A stretch of 43,902 bases of DNA, from assembly GCA_016928575.1 (NCBI GenBank), contig JAFGKK010000067.1, forward strand, positions 1-43,902, given 5' to 3'. This DNA is from Anaerolineales bacterium. Lineage in GTDB: Bacteria > Chloroflexota > Anaerolineae > Anaerolineales > RBG-16-64-43. Each line of letters opens with the position of its first letter. The first letter of the stretch is position 1. The notes beneath the pieces are model-generated. The model was not told the DNA's origin. It searched no databases and saw nothing but the letters and a program-made list of their open reading frames with translations. This document shows positions 1 through 9,034 of this stretch, piece after piece. The position numbers and the translations under genes were made by a program.

Positions 1-69
1 AACTCCGGAATGGGTGGCCGGATAACTCCGGAATCACCGGCCGGATAACTCCGAAACGGGCGGCCGGAT
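1..69. repeat. Three tandem 23-bp repeats at window edge
   Basis: Three head-to-tail units (1-23, 24-46, 47-69) each begin AACTCCG and end GGCCGGAT, differing mainly in the middle five bases. The array may continue to the left of the window. There are no unique spacers, so it is not a CRISPR. It lies just upstream of the promoter of the sugar operon. Function unknown. Confidence 0.85.
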
Positions 70-117
70 TAGGCCGGAAAATGCACGGAAAAAAACCGGG
101 CAAAATGTCTTTTTTGC

Positions 118-146
118 TTGACACGCCTCTATGTAAGCGTTAACAT
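118..146 (+). promoter_or_regulatory. Sigma70 promoter of the sugar operon
   Basis: TTGACA at 118-123 and TAACAT at 141-146 are separated by exactly 17 nt, a near-consensus housekeeping promoter. The transcript would start near 153 and reach the AAGGAG ribosome binding site at 168-173, nine bases before the first gene. The -10 element overlaps a LacI-type operator, which suggests repression in the absence of sugar. Confidence 0.8.
131..146. promoter_or_regulatory. LacI/cre-type operator over the -10 box
   Basis: ATGTAAGCGTTAACAT fits the LacI-family/cre consensus WTGNAANCGNWNNCA at every fixed position and has the central CG typical of LacI-family sites. It covers the -10 box, so a bound repressor would block RNA polymerase. 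No LacI-family regulator is encoded in this window. Site assignment is by consensus only. Confidence 0.65.
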
Positions 147-182
147 ACGCAAATTCCACGCTTATTCAAGGAGCTCCTGTAG

Positions 183-1403
183 ATGAACAAGGATATCGAC
201 ATCGTCGCCGCAGGCCATACCTGCCTGGACTTGATCCCCGCGTTCACCATCGACGGGACCGTCGACAAGCTGACCGACGTGCTCGTGCCCGGCAAGATGA
301 TCAACATGGGCGAGTGCGTGGTCGTGGGCGGGGGGCCGGTCACCAATGCGGGGGTATCGATCCGCCGGCTGGGTGTGAAGACCGAACTGATCGGCAAAGT
401 GGGTGACGACGATTTCGGCAAGCAGATCCTGCAGTGGTACGAGGACAAGGAAGGCCACTTTGCGGGGATGAGCGTGGTCAAGGGCGAATCGACCTCCTAC
501 ACCATCGCGATCTGCATCCCCGGAATCGACCGCTTCTACCTGCATCACACCGGCGCCAACGACACGTTCGGCTATGAAGACATGAACTGGACCATCGTCA
601 ACCGGGCCCGCTTGATGCTGTTCGGCTACCCGCCGTGGATGCGCAAGATCTACGAAAACACCGGCGCCGAGCTGACAAAGATCCTCAAGAAAACCCGCGA
701 ACTCGGAACCACCACCGCCCTCGACATGTCGATCCCCGACATGGAAAGCTACGCCGGGCGGCAGGATTGGTATGCCATCTGCAAGGCCTGGGTCCCGCTG
801 ACCGACATCATGGTCCCCAGCGCGGAAGAGCTGTTCTTCTTCCTATATAAGGACCAATTCCTGAAGAAGAAGGCCGCCCTCGGCCCGAAGGAAAGCGTGC
901 TCGATCACCTGAGCGTGGCCGAAATCTCGCAAATGGGCAAGGACCTGCTGGACATGGGCACGGGGGTGGCGATGGTCAAATGCGGGGTCCGCGGCCTGTA
1001 CGTCCGCACGGCGGGCAAGGAGCGGCTGGCCAAGTTCGGCGCGGCGGCCTGCGGCGACCTCGACAACTGGGCCGAGCGCGAGCTGTGGTTCCCGGTCTAC
1101 GAGGAAGAGAAGTTCGTCGGCGCGCTGGGTTCGGGAGATTCGGCGATCGCCGGGTTCCTCTCCGCTTTCGTGCGCGGCCACACGATCGAATCCTGCCTGC
1201 GCTACGCCAACGCCGCCGGCAGCATGAACGTGACCGTCCCCGACGGCCTCTCGTGGAACAAGGGATTCGATGATCTGACCCGCCGGATCGAATCCGGTTG
1301 GAAGACCAAGCCGATGAAGATCGCGGAATCCGGCTGGAAGAAGGAGCGCGAGTTTTGGGCCGGGCCGAACGACCGCGGCAAGTGGGAAGCCGCAAAACCA
1401 TAA
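183..1403 (+). CDS. PfkB-family carbohydrate kinase
   Basis: Ribokinase-like (PfkB) sugar kinase of 406 residues, expected to phosphorylate a sugar or sugar derivative with ATP in the cytoplasm. The N-terminal half has the family glycine-rich stretch GGGPVTNAG and the following RLG..T.LIGKVG segment. The C-terminal signature is GSGDSAIAGF with Asp near 319 as the likely catalytic base. It is about 90 residues longer than typical PfkB kinases, with an insert in the region around residues 215-300. The ATG has an AAGGAG nine bases upstream. It is first in an operon with three glycosidases and a xylulokinase-like kinase. The exact substrate cannot be read from sequence; a pentose or ribokinase-type substrate is plausible. 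Confidence 0.88.
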   Translation: MNKDIDIVAAGHTCLDLIPAFTIDGTVDKLTDVLVPGKMINMGECVVVGGGPVTNAGVSIRRLGVKTELIGKVGDDDFGKQILQWYEDKEGHFAGMSVVKGESTSYTIAICIPGIDRFYLHHTGANDTFGYEDMNWTIVNRARLMLFGYPPWMRKIYENTGAELTKILKKTRELGTTTALDMSIPDMESYAGRQDWYAICKAWVPLTDIMVPSAEELFFFLYKDQFLKKKAALGPKESVLDHLSVAEISQMGKDLLDMGTGVAMVKCGVRGLYVRTAGKERLAKFGAAACGDLDNWAERELWFPVYEEEKFVGALGSGDSAIAGFLSAFVRGHTIESCLRYANAAGSMNVTVPDGLSWNKGFDDLTRRIESGWKTKPMKIAESGWKKEREFWAGPNDRGKWEAAKP

Positions 1404-1529
1404 GCGCCCTTCCGGAGACCCCGGCGTAGAAGGGCCGGAAGCCCGCTCCGCAAACCTCCCCGCCGGGAGGCGGGGGCGGCGCGGTCCGACGGCGTTTCGG
1501 CGAAGAAGCACAATTCCAGGAGGAAAGCG

Positions 1530-3395
1530 ATGTCGAACGGACGGGAAGAATTCGTTTCCAAAAAGCTGGCCCAGATGAGCCTGGCGGAAAGGGTCGGGCA
1601 GCTGCTCACCTTCACTTGGCGCGGCGCCTACCTCACCCCCTCGGGGATCGAGCAGGTCACCAAGCTGAACGCCGGCGGCTTGTGCTTGGAGCCGTACGGC
1701 CTGGAAACCTGCAAAAACCTGTATTGGGGCCACTCGCAGGTGGACAAGACCTTTAAGAAGCCGAAGGACTACTTCGACATCGCCCACACCTACTTCGACG
1801 ACCACAACTACGGCGTGTCCGTCACTCCGGAGGAGCTGACCGAGGCGCTGAACAACCTCCAGAAGATCGCCCTGGGCCGGCCCTCCGGCATCCCGCTCCA
1901 CATCACCATCGACATGGAGGGGGATTTTAAAAACGACTACACCTCCGGCGGGATCCGGCAGTTCATCCCCCCAATGGGCCTCACCGCCATCGGCGACATC
2001 GACCTCGCCTACAAGCTGGCCAACGCCCTGGCGCGGCAGATGGCCGCGATCGGCGTGACCCAGTTTTACCACCCGGTGTGCGACATCAACATCAATCCGC
2101 TCAACCCGGAAATCGGCGTGCGTTCGTTCGGCGACGATCCGGAAGTCTGCGCCCGGTTCGTCGAAGCCACCGTCCGCGGGTACCAGGATGCCGGCGTCGT
2201 CGCCACCGCCAAGCACTTCCCCGGCCGCGGCGATTCGGCCACCGACGCCCACGACGTGCTCGACGTCTGCCGCGCGGACCTGGCGCGGATGAAAGCCGTC
2301 GAGCTGGTCACTTTCGCGGCCGCGATCCGAGCCGGGGCGAAGGCGGTGATGACGGCCCACACGATCTACCCGCCCTACGACAAGACCTACCCCTCGACCC
2401 TATCCCCGGCCATCCTCACCGACCTCCTGCGCCACGAACTCGGCTTCCAGGGCGTGATCGTCTCCGATGCGATCGGCATGGCCGCGATCCTCAAGAAGTG
2501 GCCGCTGCCCAAGGCCTGCGCGATGGCGATCAAGGCCGGGGTCGACACCATCCTGCTTAAAGCCGACGATGAATCCCGCTCGCAGTGCTTCTTCGGGATC
2601 AAATCCGCCGTGGAAAGCGGCGAGCTTTCGGAAGACCGCGTCAACGACGCGGTCCGCCGCCTGCTGTCGATGAAGTACGACCAGGGTCTGTTCGAGAAGG
2701 TCGGCCAGAACGACCCGGCCAAGACCACCGCCGTCGCCCGCGGCCGCGAGATCATCGACCTTTCGCGCGAGGCGGCGCACAAGGCGATGTTGATCGTGCG
2801 CGACGACAAGCATCTGCTGCCCCTTTCCAAAGAAAAGAAGATCCTCGTCATCGAGCAGTGCATCCCTTACCCGTTCCTGGGCAAGGACCTCTACAGCCAT
2901 CCGCACATGTTTTGCGAGGCGATGACCAAGCACTCCACCAACCTGATCCTCGACGACACCGCCTTCCACGCCGACGAGGAGGAGGGCGAGGTGAAGGAAG
3001 CCCTCGAGCTGGCGAAGCAGACGGACTTGGTGGTGATGACCAACTACTACGCGCGCATCGAAAAGCGCGGCAACAATTCGCACTTGGTCAAGGCGCTGAA
3101 GAAGGCCGGGCACACGGTCGTCGTCGTGACCAATTCGCCCTACATTATGGGCACCACCCGCGAAGCCGACGCGGTGCTGTGCAACTTCAGCGGATCCCCC
3201 GATTCCATCCGCCTTTCGGCCGACATCCTCTTCGGAGCGATCCAACCGTATCCGACGACCAAGATGCCCGTCAAACTGCCGCCCGTGGCGCCGGAGCCTC
3301 CGGCCAGAAAATCCGCCGCCAAGAAACCGGCCGGCAAGAAGGCCTCGAAGAAGTCGGCGCCCAAGAAGGGTTTCGCCTTCGGCGGGAAGTGCTAG
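1530..3395 (+). CDS. GH3-family glycosidase with Lys/Ala-rich tail
   Basis: Glycoside hydrolase family 3, closest in motif to NagZ-type beta-N-acetylhexosaminidases or beta-glycosidases. The family motif KHFPGRGDS lies near residues 228-236, followed by a His in the AHD motif. The likely nucleophile Asp is near 313 in VIVSDAIGM. A second alpha/beta domain follows to about residue 580. No signal peptide is seen, so it should act in the cytoplasm. The last ~35 residues are an AKK/KKP-rich basic tail unlike the rest of the protein. AGGAGG at 1518-1523 sets the ATG start. In this operon a role in cutting beta-linked oligosaccharides, such as xylo-oligosaccharides, is likely, but the substrate is not proven. 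Confidence 0.88.
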   Translation: MSNGREEFVSKKLAQMSLAERVGQLLTFTWRGAYLTPSGIEQVTKLNAGGLCLEPYGLETCKNLYWGHSQVDKTFKKPKDYFDIAHTYFDDHNYGVSVTPEELTEALNNLQKIALGRPSGIPLHITIDMEGDFKNDYTSGGIRQFIPPMGLTAIGDIDLAYKLANALARQMAAIGVTQFYHPVCDININPLNPEIGVRSFGDDPEVCARFVEATVRGYQDAGVVATAKHFPGRGDSATDAHDVLDVCRADLARMKAVELVTFAAAIRAGAKAVMTAHTIYPPYDKTYPSTLSPAILTDLLRHELGFQGVIVSDAIGMAAILKKWPLPKACAMAIKAGVDTILLKADDESRSQCFFGIKSAVESGELSEDRVNDAVRRLLSMKYDQGLFEKVGQNDPAKTTAVARGREIIDLSREAAHKAMLIVRDDKHLLPLSKEKKILVIEQCIPYPFLGKDLYSHPHMFCEAMTKHSTNLILDDTAFHADEEEGEVKEALELAKQTDLVVMTNYYARIEKRGNNSHLVKALKKAGHTVVVVTNSPYIMGTTREADAVLCNFSGSPDSIRLSADILFGAIQPYPTTKMPVKLPPVAPEPPARKSAAKKPAGKKASKKSAPKKGFAFGGKC

Positions 3396-3429
3396 GGGGT
3401 ATCCGGAGCCACCGACAAGGGAAACGCCG

Positions 3430-5997
3430 ATGCCGAAATCCGCTGCCTTCCGAGTGAGCGACATCTTCACCATCACGGGCTCCAAAGCCGCCGCCGTCTA
3501 CGAAAAGAACAAAATGACGGTGCACTTTCAGGGCATGTCGAAGACCCTGCAGTTTCCGCAGACGGTGGCCCTGCAGGGCGCCCCGACTTGTTCGGTCGGT
3601 ATTTCCCCCTACGGCCTCTACAACCGCTTTAACGACGCGGGCCGGCTGATCCTGTTAAACCAGAAGGCGATCCAATTCGGATCCGCCCCGTTCGTCCGGA
3701 TCGGCGAGAAGTTTTTCATGCTCACCCAGCTGCCGCCGCAGCGCGCCGAAGTCCCGGACGACATCCCCGCGGTCGAGAACTACTACCATCCCCCGGTAGC
3801 CGAAAGCGCGGTTTCCATCACCATCGCCCCGCCGTCGCTGGTCCTGGCGTACAAACTGGGCAAGGTCAAGGTCACCCGGACTCTGATCTCGCCCTTCCTT
3901 TCCGGCGGCGGGCAGACCCTGATGCCGCTCGGCGTGGAGGAGTATGAGGTCGCCAACGCCTCCGACAAGCCGCAGGAAATCACGCTCGTCGTCCCGCGCC
4001 CGTCGCTGGTCAACCTCCAGGAAAAGGAGCTGAAGCCGACCGACCAGGACAGCATCTACATCTGCTCGGCGCCGGTCCATGGCCACCGGCATGAGGAGAT
4101 CCGCACCGCGGACGTGCAAGGCGTGGTGATGGGCAGCGCGGAAAGTCCGAACCGGATGGCGCTGGCGGTTCCGGGGGAGTTGCCAGACGTGGCGGTGGAT
4201 GTCCAGCCCTACTTCTGCCTGAACCGGCTGGCGCAGGACCTGCTGTTGAACGACGACGGCAGCTTCTACGAAAAACGCGAACCGGTCCTGCGCAGCGACT
4301 ACGGCGCGGCCGTCAGCCTGAGGTTCACGCTGGAGCCGAAGGAATCGCGGAGGATCCCGGTCGCGGTCGTGCTGGATTTTCCGGAACAGGTCTACATCGA
4401 CGGGGTGAAATTCGAGCGCAAGTACGTGAAGAGCTTCCCGGAGGCCGAAGGGCGGACGGCCGCGATGGCCGCCCTCGCGTTGCGGGAATACCCCCGCTGG
4501 CGGGAGCGGACCGAGTCGCTGCAGAAGAAAGTCTGCGAATACCTCCTGGCCGGCCCCTCCTACAAGGGCGACCGGGCCGGAGCCCTGCGCCTCACCCGCC
4601 TGATGTTGAACGAGTTCCACTTCCCGCTTTCCAACGCCGCCGTCTGGGTGGAGGACGCGCGGCACGGCGAACGCGCCCGCTTCCTGGAATGCTTCGACTA
4701 CTCCTACATCAACCCGTCGGACGTGGATTGGTATTCGATGGTGCTGCTGATGCTGTTCCCGCGGGTGGAAAAGGAGCTCTGCCAGAGCTTCATTGATTCG
4801 ATCCTGGCCGAGGATCCCACCCCGCGCTTCTACCACTACCATTCCTCGTTCGTCGAGGCGCGCAAGCACTTCTTCGAGCACCCGGAGGAGTACGAGGGCG
4901 AATCGATGACCCAGATCCGCGGCCCGTTCAAGGTCAAGGGCAGCGTCGCGCACGATGTGGGCATGATGACCAAGGGCCACCCCTTGCGCAACGTCAGCGA
5001 CTACTCCTGGTACAACAATAACTACTGGGTCGACCTCTTCCCCAAGCTGGCGATGCGCGTGATGCGCAACGTCAAGTTCACCGGCGATACCGAATTCCTG
5101 CGCCGGAATTGGGAGACGCTCAAGTTCGGGCTGGATTCCCTGCTCCAGCTGGATTTCGACGGCGACGGCGTGCCCGAGGGGTATCCGGACGAAGTCAAGA
5201 ACACCTTCGACAACCTGGTGCTCTTCGGCGCCGACGCCTACGACGCCACCCACTTCCTGGCCGCCTGCCAGGTGATGATCCGGATGGCGGAGATGATGGA
5301 CGACCGGGAAGCCAAGCAGTGGATTCAACGCGCCTTCGACAAGGCCCGCGAAAGCCTCGAGCTGTTGTGGCGGGATTCCAAAAACCGCAAAGGCGAACGG
5401 CTCCAGTACTACATCACCTGCTACGATCCGCAATCCGGAAAGACCAACACCGACGTATGGACCAACCAGCTCGACGCCCTGTGGTACCTGATCGCCATCG
5501 GCGAGGAGCCGGCCTTCATCCCCGAGGACCGGGTCCGCAAGATCCTGCGCACGATCTACCGCAACAACCGCACCTTCATGGGCTGGGCGATGACCCGCAC
5601 CGAGAACGGCGGAAAGGTCGAATCCGAACAGGGGCAGGACGTCTACACCACCTCGAACTACGTGCTGGCCCAGCTGTTGGATTATTACGGAATGGTCCGG
5701 GAAAGCAAGGACGTCTACAAGCATATGGACCGGGTGGTGTTCGAATACGGCAATTCGCTGATCACCCCCGACAACCTGCGGGCCGAGTTGGAAAAAGAAG
5801 CCGGAGAGCCCAAACCCGGACCGCACTACATCGTCGCCGCCTATCCGCGCCCCGGCGCCGTCTGGACCCACTTGGTGCTGCAGCACGTCAAGCAGCAGCA
5901 GGCCAAGCGGAAAACCCGGACGGTCGATTCGCCGTCGTTGATTTCCTTCCTCGCGGATTTTTGGAACGGCCGCGCCGAACACACGGAGCAGGAATGA
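3430..5997 (+). CDS. GH116-like beta-glycosidase
   Basis: 855-residue protein resembling glycoside hydrolase family 116 (bile-acid beta-glucosidase/SSO1353 type, active on beta-glucosides and beta-xylosides). The C-terminal (alpha/alpha) barrel shows FDGDGVPEG near 576-584 and NTFDN near 591-595. Asp594 matches the family acid/base Asp in its T-Y-D motif. The segment FLECFDYSY near 418-426, followed by DVDWYSMVLLMLFP, fits the nucleophile region, with Glu420 the candidate. The N-terminal half is beta-rich. No signal peptide. The start codon has only a weak ribosome site. The stop codon overlaps the next ATG (ATGA), so the two are translationally coupled. Family assignment is from motifs alone. 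Confidence 0.75.
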   Translation: MPKSAAFRVSDIFTITGSKAAAVYEKNKMTVHFQGMSKTLQFPQTVALQGAPTCSVGISPYGLYNRFNDAGRLILLNQKAIQFGSAPFVRIGEKFFMLTQLPPQRAEVPDDIPAVENYYHPPVAESAVSITIAPPSLVLAYKLGKVKVTRTLISPFLSGGGQTLMPLGVEEYEVANASDKPQEITLVVPRPSLVNLQEKELKPTDQDSIYICSAPVHGHRHEEIRTADVQGVVMGSAESPNRMALAVPGELPDVAVDVQPYFCLNRLAQDLLLNDDGSFYEKREPVLRSDYGAAVSLRFTLEPKESRRIPVAVVLDFPEQVYIDGVKFERKYVKSFPEAEGRTAAMAALALREYPRWRERTESLQKKVCEYLLAGPSYKGDRAGALRLTRLMLNEFHFPLSNAAVWVEDARHGERARFLECFDYSYINPSDVDWYSMVLLMLFPRVEKELCQSFIDSILAEDPTPRFYHYHSSFVEARKHFFEHPEEYEGESMTQIRGPFKVKGSVAHDVGMMTKGHPLRNVSDYSWYNNNYWVDLFPKLAMRVMRNVKFTGDTEFLRRNWETLKFGLDSLLQLDFDGDGVPEGYPDEVKNTFDNLVLFGADAYDATHFLAACQVMIRMAEMMDDREAKQWIQRAFDKARESLELLWRDSKNRKGERLQYYITCYDPQSGKTNTDVWTNQLDALWYLIAIGEEPAFIPEDRVRKILRTIYRNNRTFMGWAMTRTENGGKVESEQGQDVYTTSNYVLAQLLDYYGMVRESKDVYKHMDRVVFEYGNSLITPDNLRAELEKEAGEPKPGPHYIVAAYPRPGAVWTHLVLQHVKQQQAKRKTRTVDSPSLISFLADFWNGRAEHTEQE

Positions 5998-7193
5998 CCG
6001 AGAAGAAAACCCCCCCGGCCGGCCTTCCCGCCGGCTTCTCCCCCGAAGCGGTCCAAAGCCGCATCCGCAAACTTCGCATGGGAAAAATCTCCGTCCAGAC
6101 CAAACCGGGCGCCGAGGTTGCGGTGCGCCAGACCCGGCACGAGTTCCTGTTCGGTACGGCGGTCCCGGATTCGCTCGCCGAGAAGGCGCGCCCTTGCATG
6201 CGCCCGGCGGACCGCCGGCGGTACCTGGAAACCCTGGAGCGGAATTTCACCTTCGCGGTCCACGAAAACGCGCTCAAGTGGTACGACTGCGAAACGCGCC
6301 CGGGCAAGGTCGATTATTACCTGGCGGACCGGATCTGGGAGCTGTGCCACGAGCGCAACATCCCGATGCGCGGGCACTGTCTGTTCTGGGAAAAGGAAGA
6401 GCTGAACCTGCCATGGGTCCGGGAGCTGGGCAGCGACGAATTGCGGGCGGCGGTCGTCCGCCGCGCCCTGAGCGTCACGGGGCATTTCAAGGGCCGGATC
6501 CGCGAGTTCGACCTCAACAACGAAATGATCAACGGCGAGTTTTTCCAGCGCCGTTTCGGATACGGGATCATCAGCGAGATGGCCTGGATGGCCAAAGCCG
6601 GCAATCCGGAGGCCGTGCTGTACGTCAACGACTACGGCATTCTCTACGACCGCGGCTTCAACCTCGATTCCTACGTGATGCAGATCCGCAACCTGCTGGC
6701 CAACGGCGTGCCGATCGGCGGAATCGGGGTGCAGGGGCATTCCGCGGCCCTGCACCAGCCCGGCCTCTCAGAGGAGCACGTCCAGGACGCGCTCGACCGG
6801 CTCTCGGTGTTCGGCCTGCCGATCAAGATCACCGAATGCCTGTTCGACGTCGACGACGAGCAACACCAGGCTTCGGAACTGCGGAAGATCTTTCCGGTGT
6901 TCTTCGCCCACCCGAACGTCGAAGCCATCCTGATCTGGGGCTTCTGGGCGGGCGATCATTGGCGGCCTTGGTCCGCGCTGTGGCGCAAAGATTGGTCGAT
7001 CACCCCGCAAGGGGAGGCGTTCCGCGACCTGGTGTACAACCAATGGTGGACCCAGGCATCGGGGAAGGCCGACCGCTCGGGGATGTTCCAAACCGAAGGC
7101 TTCTTCGGGGAGTATCAGATCACCTCGGAAGGCAAGACCCAAAAGGCCGCCCTGCGCAAAAAGGACAAAGCCCTCAAGGTCGCGTTCTCGTAA
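5994..7193 (+). CDS. GH10-family endo-beta-1,4-xylanase-like protein
   Basis: 399-residue family 10 glycoside hydrolase. Family landmarks in order are ENALKWY, MRGHCLFWE, DLNNEMING with likely acid/base Glu177, VNDYGI, GGIGVQGH, and ITECLFDVD with likely nucleophile Glu281. The ~104-residue spacing of the two glutamates fits GH10. There is no signal peptide or carbohydrate-binding module, so it is probably intracellular and acts on imported xylo-oligosaccharides. The usual nucleophile context ITELD is ITEC here, and DVVNE is DLNNE, so substrate preference may differ from classic xylanases. The ATG overlaps the preceding stop by four bases. Together with the xylulokinase it supports a xylan-derived substrate. 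Confidence 0.87.
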   Translation: MTEKKTPPAGLPAGFSPEAVQSRIRKLRMGKISVQTKPGAEVAVRQTRHEFLFGTAVPDSLAEKARPCMRPADRRRYLETLERNFTFAVHENALKWYDCETRPGKVDYYLADRIWELCHERNIPMRGHCLFWEKEELNLPWVRELGSDELRAAVVRRALSVTGHFKGRIREFDLNNEMINGEFFQRRFGYGIISEMAWMAKAGNPEAVLYVNDYGILYDRGFNLDSYVMQIRNLLANGVPIGGIGVQGHSAALHQPGLSEEHVQDALDRLSVFGLPIKITECLFDVDDEQHQASELRKIFPVFFAHPNVEAILIWGFWAGDHWRPWSALWRKDWSITPQGEAFRDLVYNQWWTQASGKADRSGMFQTEGFFGEYQITSEGKTQKAALRKKDKALKVAFS

Positions 7194-7338
7194 ACGGGAA
7201 CAACCGCCGGATCTGCACCGGCGCCAGCCGTCCTTACCAACTCCATTTCATAGAAAGGAAGCCCTCGTTTCATCCCGGCCTTCCGGCGGCGGGGGAACCC
7301 GTCCCGCCGCGCCGGGAAAGGGTGAGGGAAAAACCATC

Positions 7339-8937
7339 ATGCTATCCCTGGGAATCGAATTCAGCACGCAGTCGGTGAAACTGATCGTCCTCGACCTCGA
7401 ACGGAAGCAGGTCGCCTACACCGGCAAGTTCGACTACGATGCGACCTTCCCGCACTATAAGACGTCCGGCGGGATCCTGCCCGCCGCCTCACCGCAGATC
7501 CGCCACACCTCGCCCTACCTGATGATCGAGGCGCTCGATTTCCTGTTCCAGAAGCTCAAGAGCGACGGGGTGGATCTGGCGCAGATTAAAGCGGTCAAGG
7601 CCGACGGGATGCAGCACTGCACGCTGTATTTCGGCGCGGCGTTCGCGCGCGCACTGGGCGCGCTTCAGCCGGAAAAGAACCTGCTCGACCAATTGCAGGG
7701 TACCCTTTCCCGCAAGACGGCCCCGATCTGGGAAGACCGCAGCACCGGCGCGGAAGCCCGACTGCTGACGGATTTGTTGAAGGGTAAGGGCGGCGTGGAG
7801 AACCTGACCGGCAACCGTGCGGAACTGCGCTTCCCGGCTTCGCAGATCATGAAGTGGGCCAAGGAATCGCCGGAGGAATACAAGGCGACCGCCAACATCC
7901 TGCTTCTCAGCGCGTTCCTCACCTCGGTCCTGGCGGGGAAACTCGCGCCGGTGGATACCGGCGACGGCTGGGGGACGAACCTCAACGCGCTCGACATCGA
8001 CCATCCGCAGTGGAACAAAACCGTCCTCGAGGCGATCGACGGCTACCTCAAGCCGCTCGGCTTGGACGGGCTCGCCCCGCGGATCGGCGGCATCGATCAC
8101 TACGACGCGCCGGTTGGAAAGATCAGCTCGTATTTCGCCAAGAAATACGGCGTCCATCCCGACGCCGACGTGCTGGCCGGAACCGGCGACAACCCCGCCA
8201 CCCTGCTCGGTTGCGGCGGGCAGATCGTCATCTCCCTCGGCTCGAGCTACACCGTCAACGGCGTGATGAAGAAGCCGGTCCCTTCGGCGACCGAGGAGTA
8301 CAACGTCTTCGGCTACACCAAGGGCAACGCCATGGCGCTTTCCGTCATCACCAACGGCGGAAAACTGCACGAAGCCTTCCTGCGCAAGTACATCGTCCGC
8401 TCCGACGATAAGCCACTCAGCCGAGCGGATTGGGACGCCTACAGCAAGGCCGCCGGCGGGGCGGCGCTCTCGGCGGACGAAAAGCTGATGCTGCCGTACC
8501 TGTTCGACGAATCGGTTCCGCTGTGCAAGGCCGGGATCGTCCGCCAGGGCTTCGGCGAGGACGACGCGGCCGCCAACATCCGCGCGCTCTACGTCTCGCA
8601 GACCCTTTCGCTGAAGGCGCACTCGGGCCACCTGAGCAACATCGGCAGCTTCGCCATCGTCGCCGGCGGCTCCAAGGATCCGTTCTTCCGCCAGCTGATC
8701 ACCGATTTGTTCGGCGCGGAGAGCTTCATCATCCAGAACTCCGACTACGCCGCGCCCCTCGGCTGTGCGATCAGCGCCGCCAAGCACGCGCTGAACGTCT
8801 CCTACGAGCAGGCGGCGGATATGTTCGTCGTCAAGGATAAAAACAGCTTCCTCAAGCCGATCAAGGAAAACGCCGCGGTCGTCGGCCGGCTCCTGGAACG
8901 CTACAAGATGCTGGAAGAAGAGCACGTAAATAAATAG
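7339..8937 (+). CDS. FGGY carbohydrate kinase, xylulokinase-like
   Basis: 532-residue FGGY-family kinase, probably phosphorylating D-xylulose to D-xylulose 5-phosphate for the pentose phosphate pathway. The N-terminal LGIEFSTQSVK motif matches the xylulokinase type of the family phosphate-binding strand. The C-terminal domain has GTGDNPATLLG with the candidate catalytic Asp near 283, then LGSSYTVNG. GGTGAGGG ten bases before the ATG is the ribosome site. It is the last gene of the operon, followed by a strong terminator. No xylose isomerase is in the window, so that step must be encoded elsewhere. Substrate is inferred from the family and the GH10 neighbour. Confidence 0.85.
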   Translation: MLSLGIEFSTQSVKLIVLDLERKQVAYTGKFDYDATFPHYKTSGGILPAASPQIRHTSPYLMIEALDFLFQKLKSDGVDLAQIKAVKADGMQHCTLYFGAAFARALGALQPEKNLLDQLQGTLSRKTAPIWEDRSTGAEARLLTDLLKGKGGVENLTGNRAELRFPASQIMKWAKESPEEYKATANILLLSAFLTSVLAGKLAPVDTGDGWGTNLNALDIDHPQWNKTVLEAIDGYLKPLGLDGLAPRIGGIDHYDAPVGKISSYFAKKYGVHPDADVLAGTGDNPATLLGCGGQIVISLGSSYTVNGVMKKPVPSATEEYNVFGYTKGNAMALSVITNGGKLHEAFLRKYIVRSDDKPLSRADWDAYSKAAGGAALSADEKLMLPYLFDESVPLCKAGIVRQGFGEDDAAANIRALYVSQTLSLKAHSGHLSNIGSFAIVAGGSKDPFFRQLITDLFGAESFIIQNSDYAAPLGCAISAAKHALNVSYEQAADMFVVKDKNSFLKPIKENAAVVGRLLERYKMLEEEHVNK

Positions 8938-8986
8938 CCCGAATTCGAGAATCTCATCACCGCAAGAGGAAAGCGCGAGAAAACAC

Positions 8987-9034
8987 AAAAGGCACAGAAG
9001 GCGCATGGATTTATGCGCCTTCTGTGCCTTTTTC
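8987..9034 (+). terminator. Long perfect-stem intrinsic terminator
   Basis: A perfect inverted repeat of at least 19 bp (8988-9006 with 9013-9031) with a six-base loop and a T run at the 3' end. An A run on the 5' side lets it work on both strands. It ends the sugar operon 50 bp after the last stop. The stem is unusually long for a simple terminator. Confidence 0.9.

Noticed and set aside
1-69. Possible CRISPR array
   Set aside because: Units are directly tandem with variable centres of only about five bases; there are no spacers and no cas genes.
3655-5982. 775-codon open frame on the - strand
   Set aside because: Antisense shadow of the GH116-like gene; the + strand has clear motifs and coupled neighbours.
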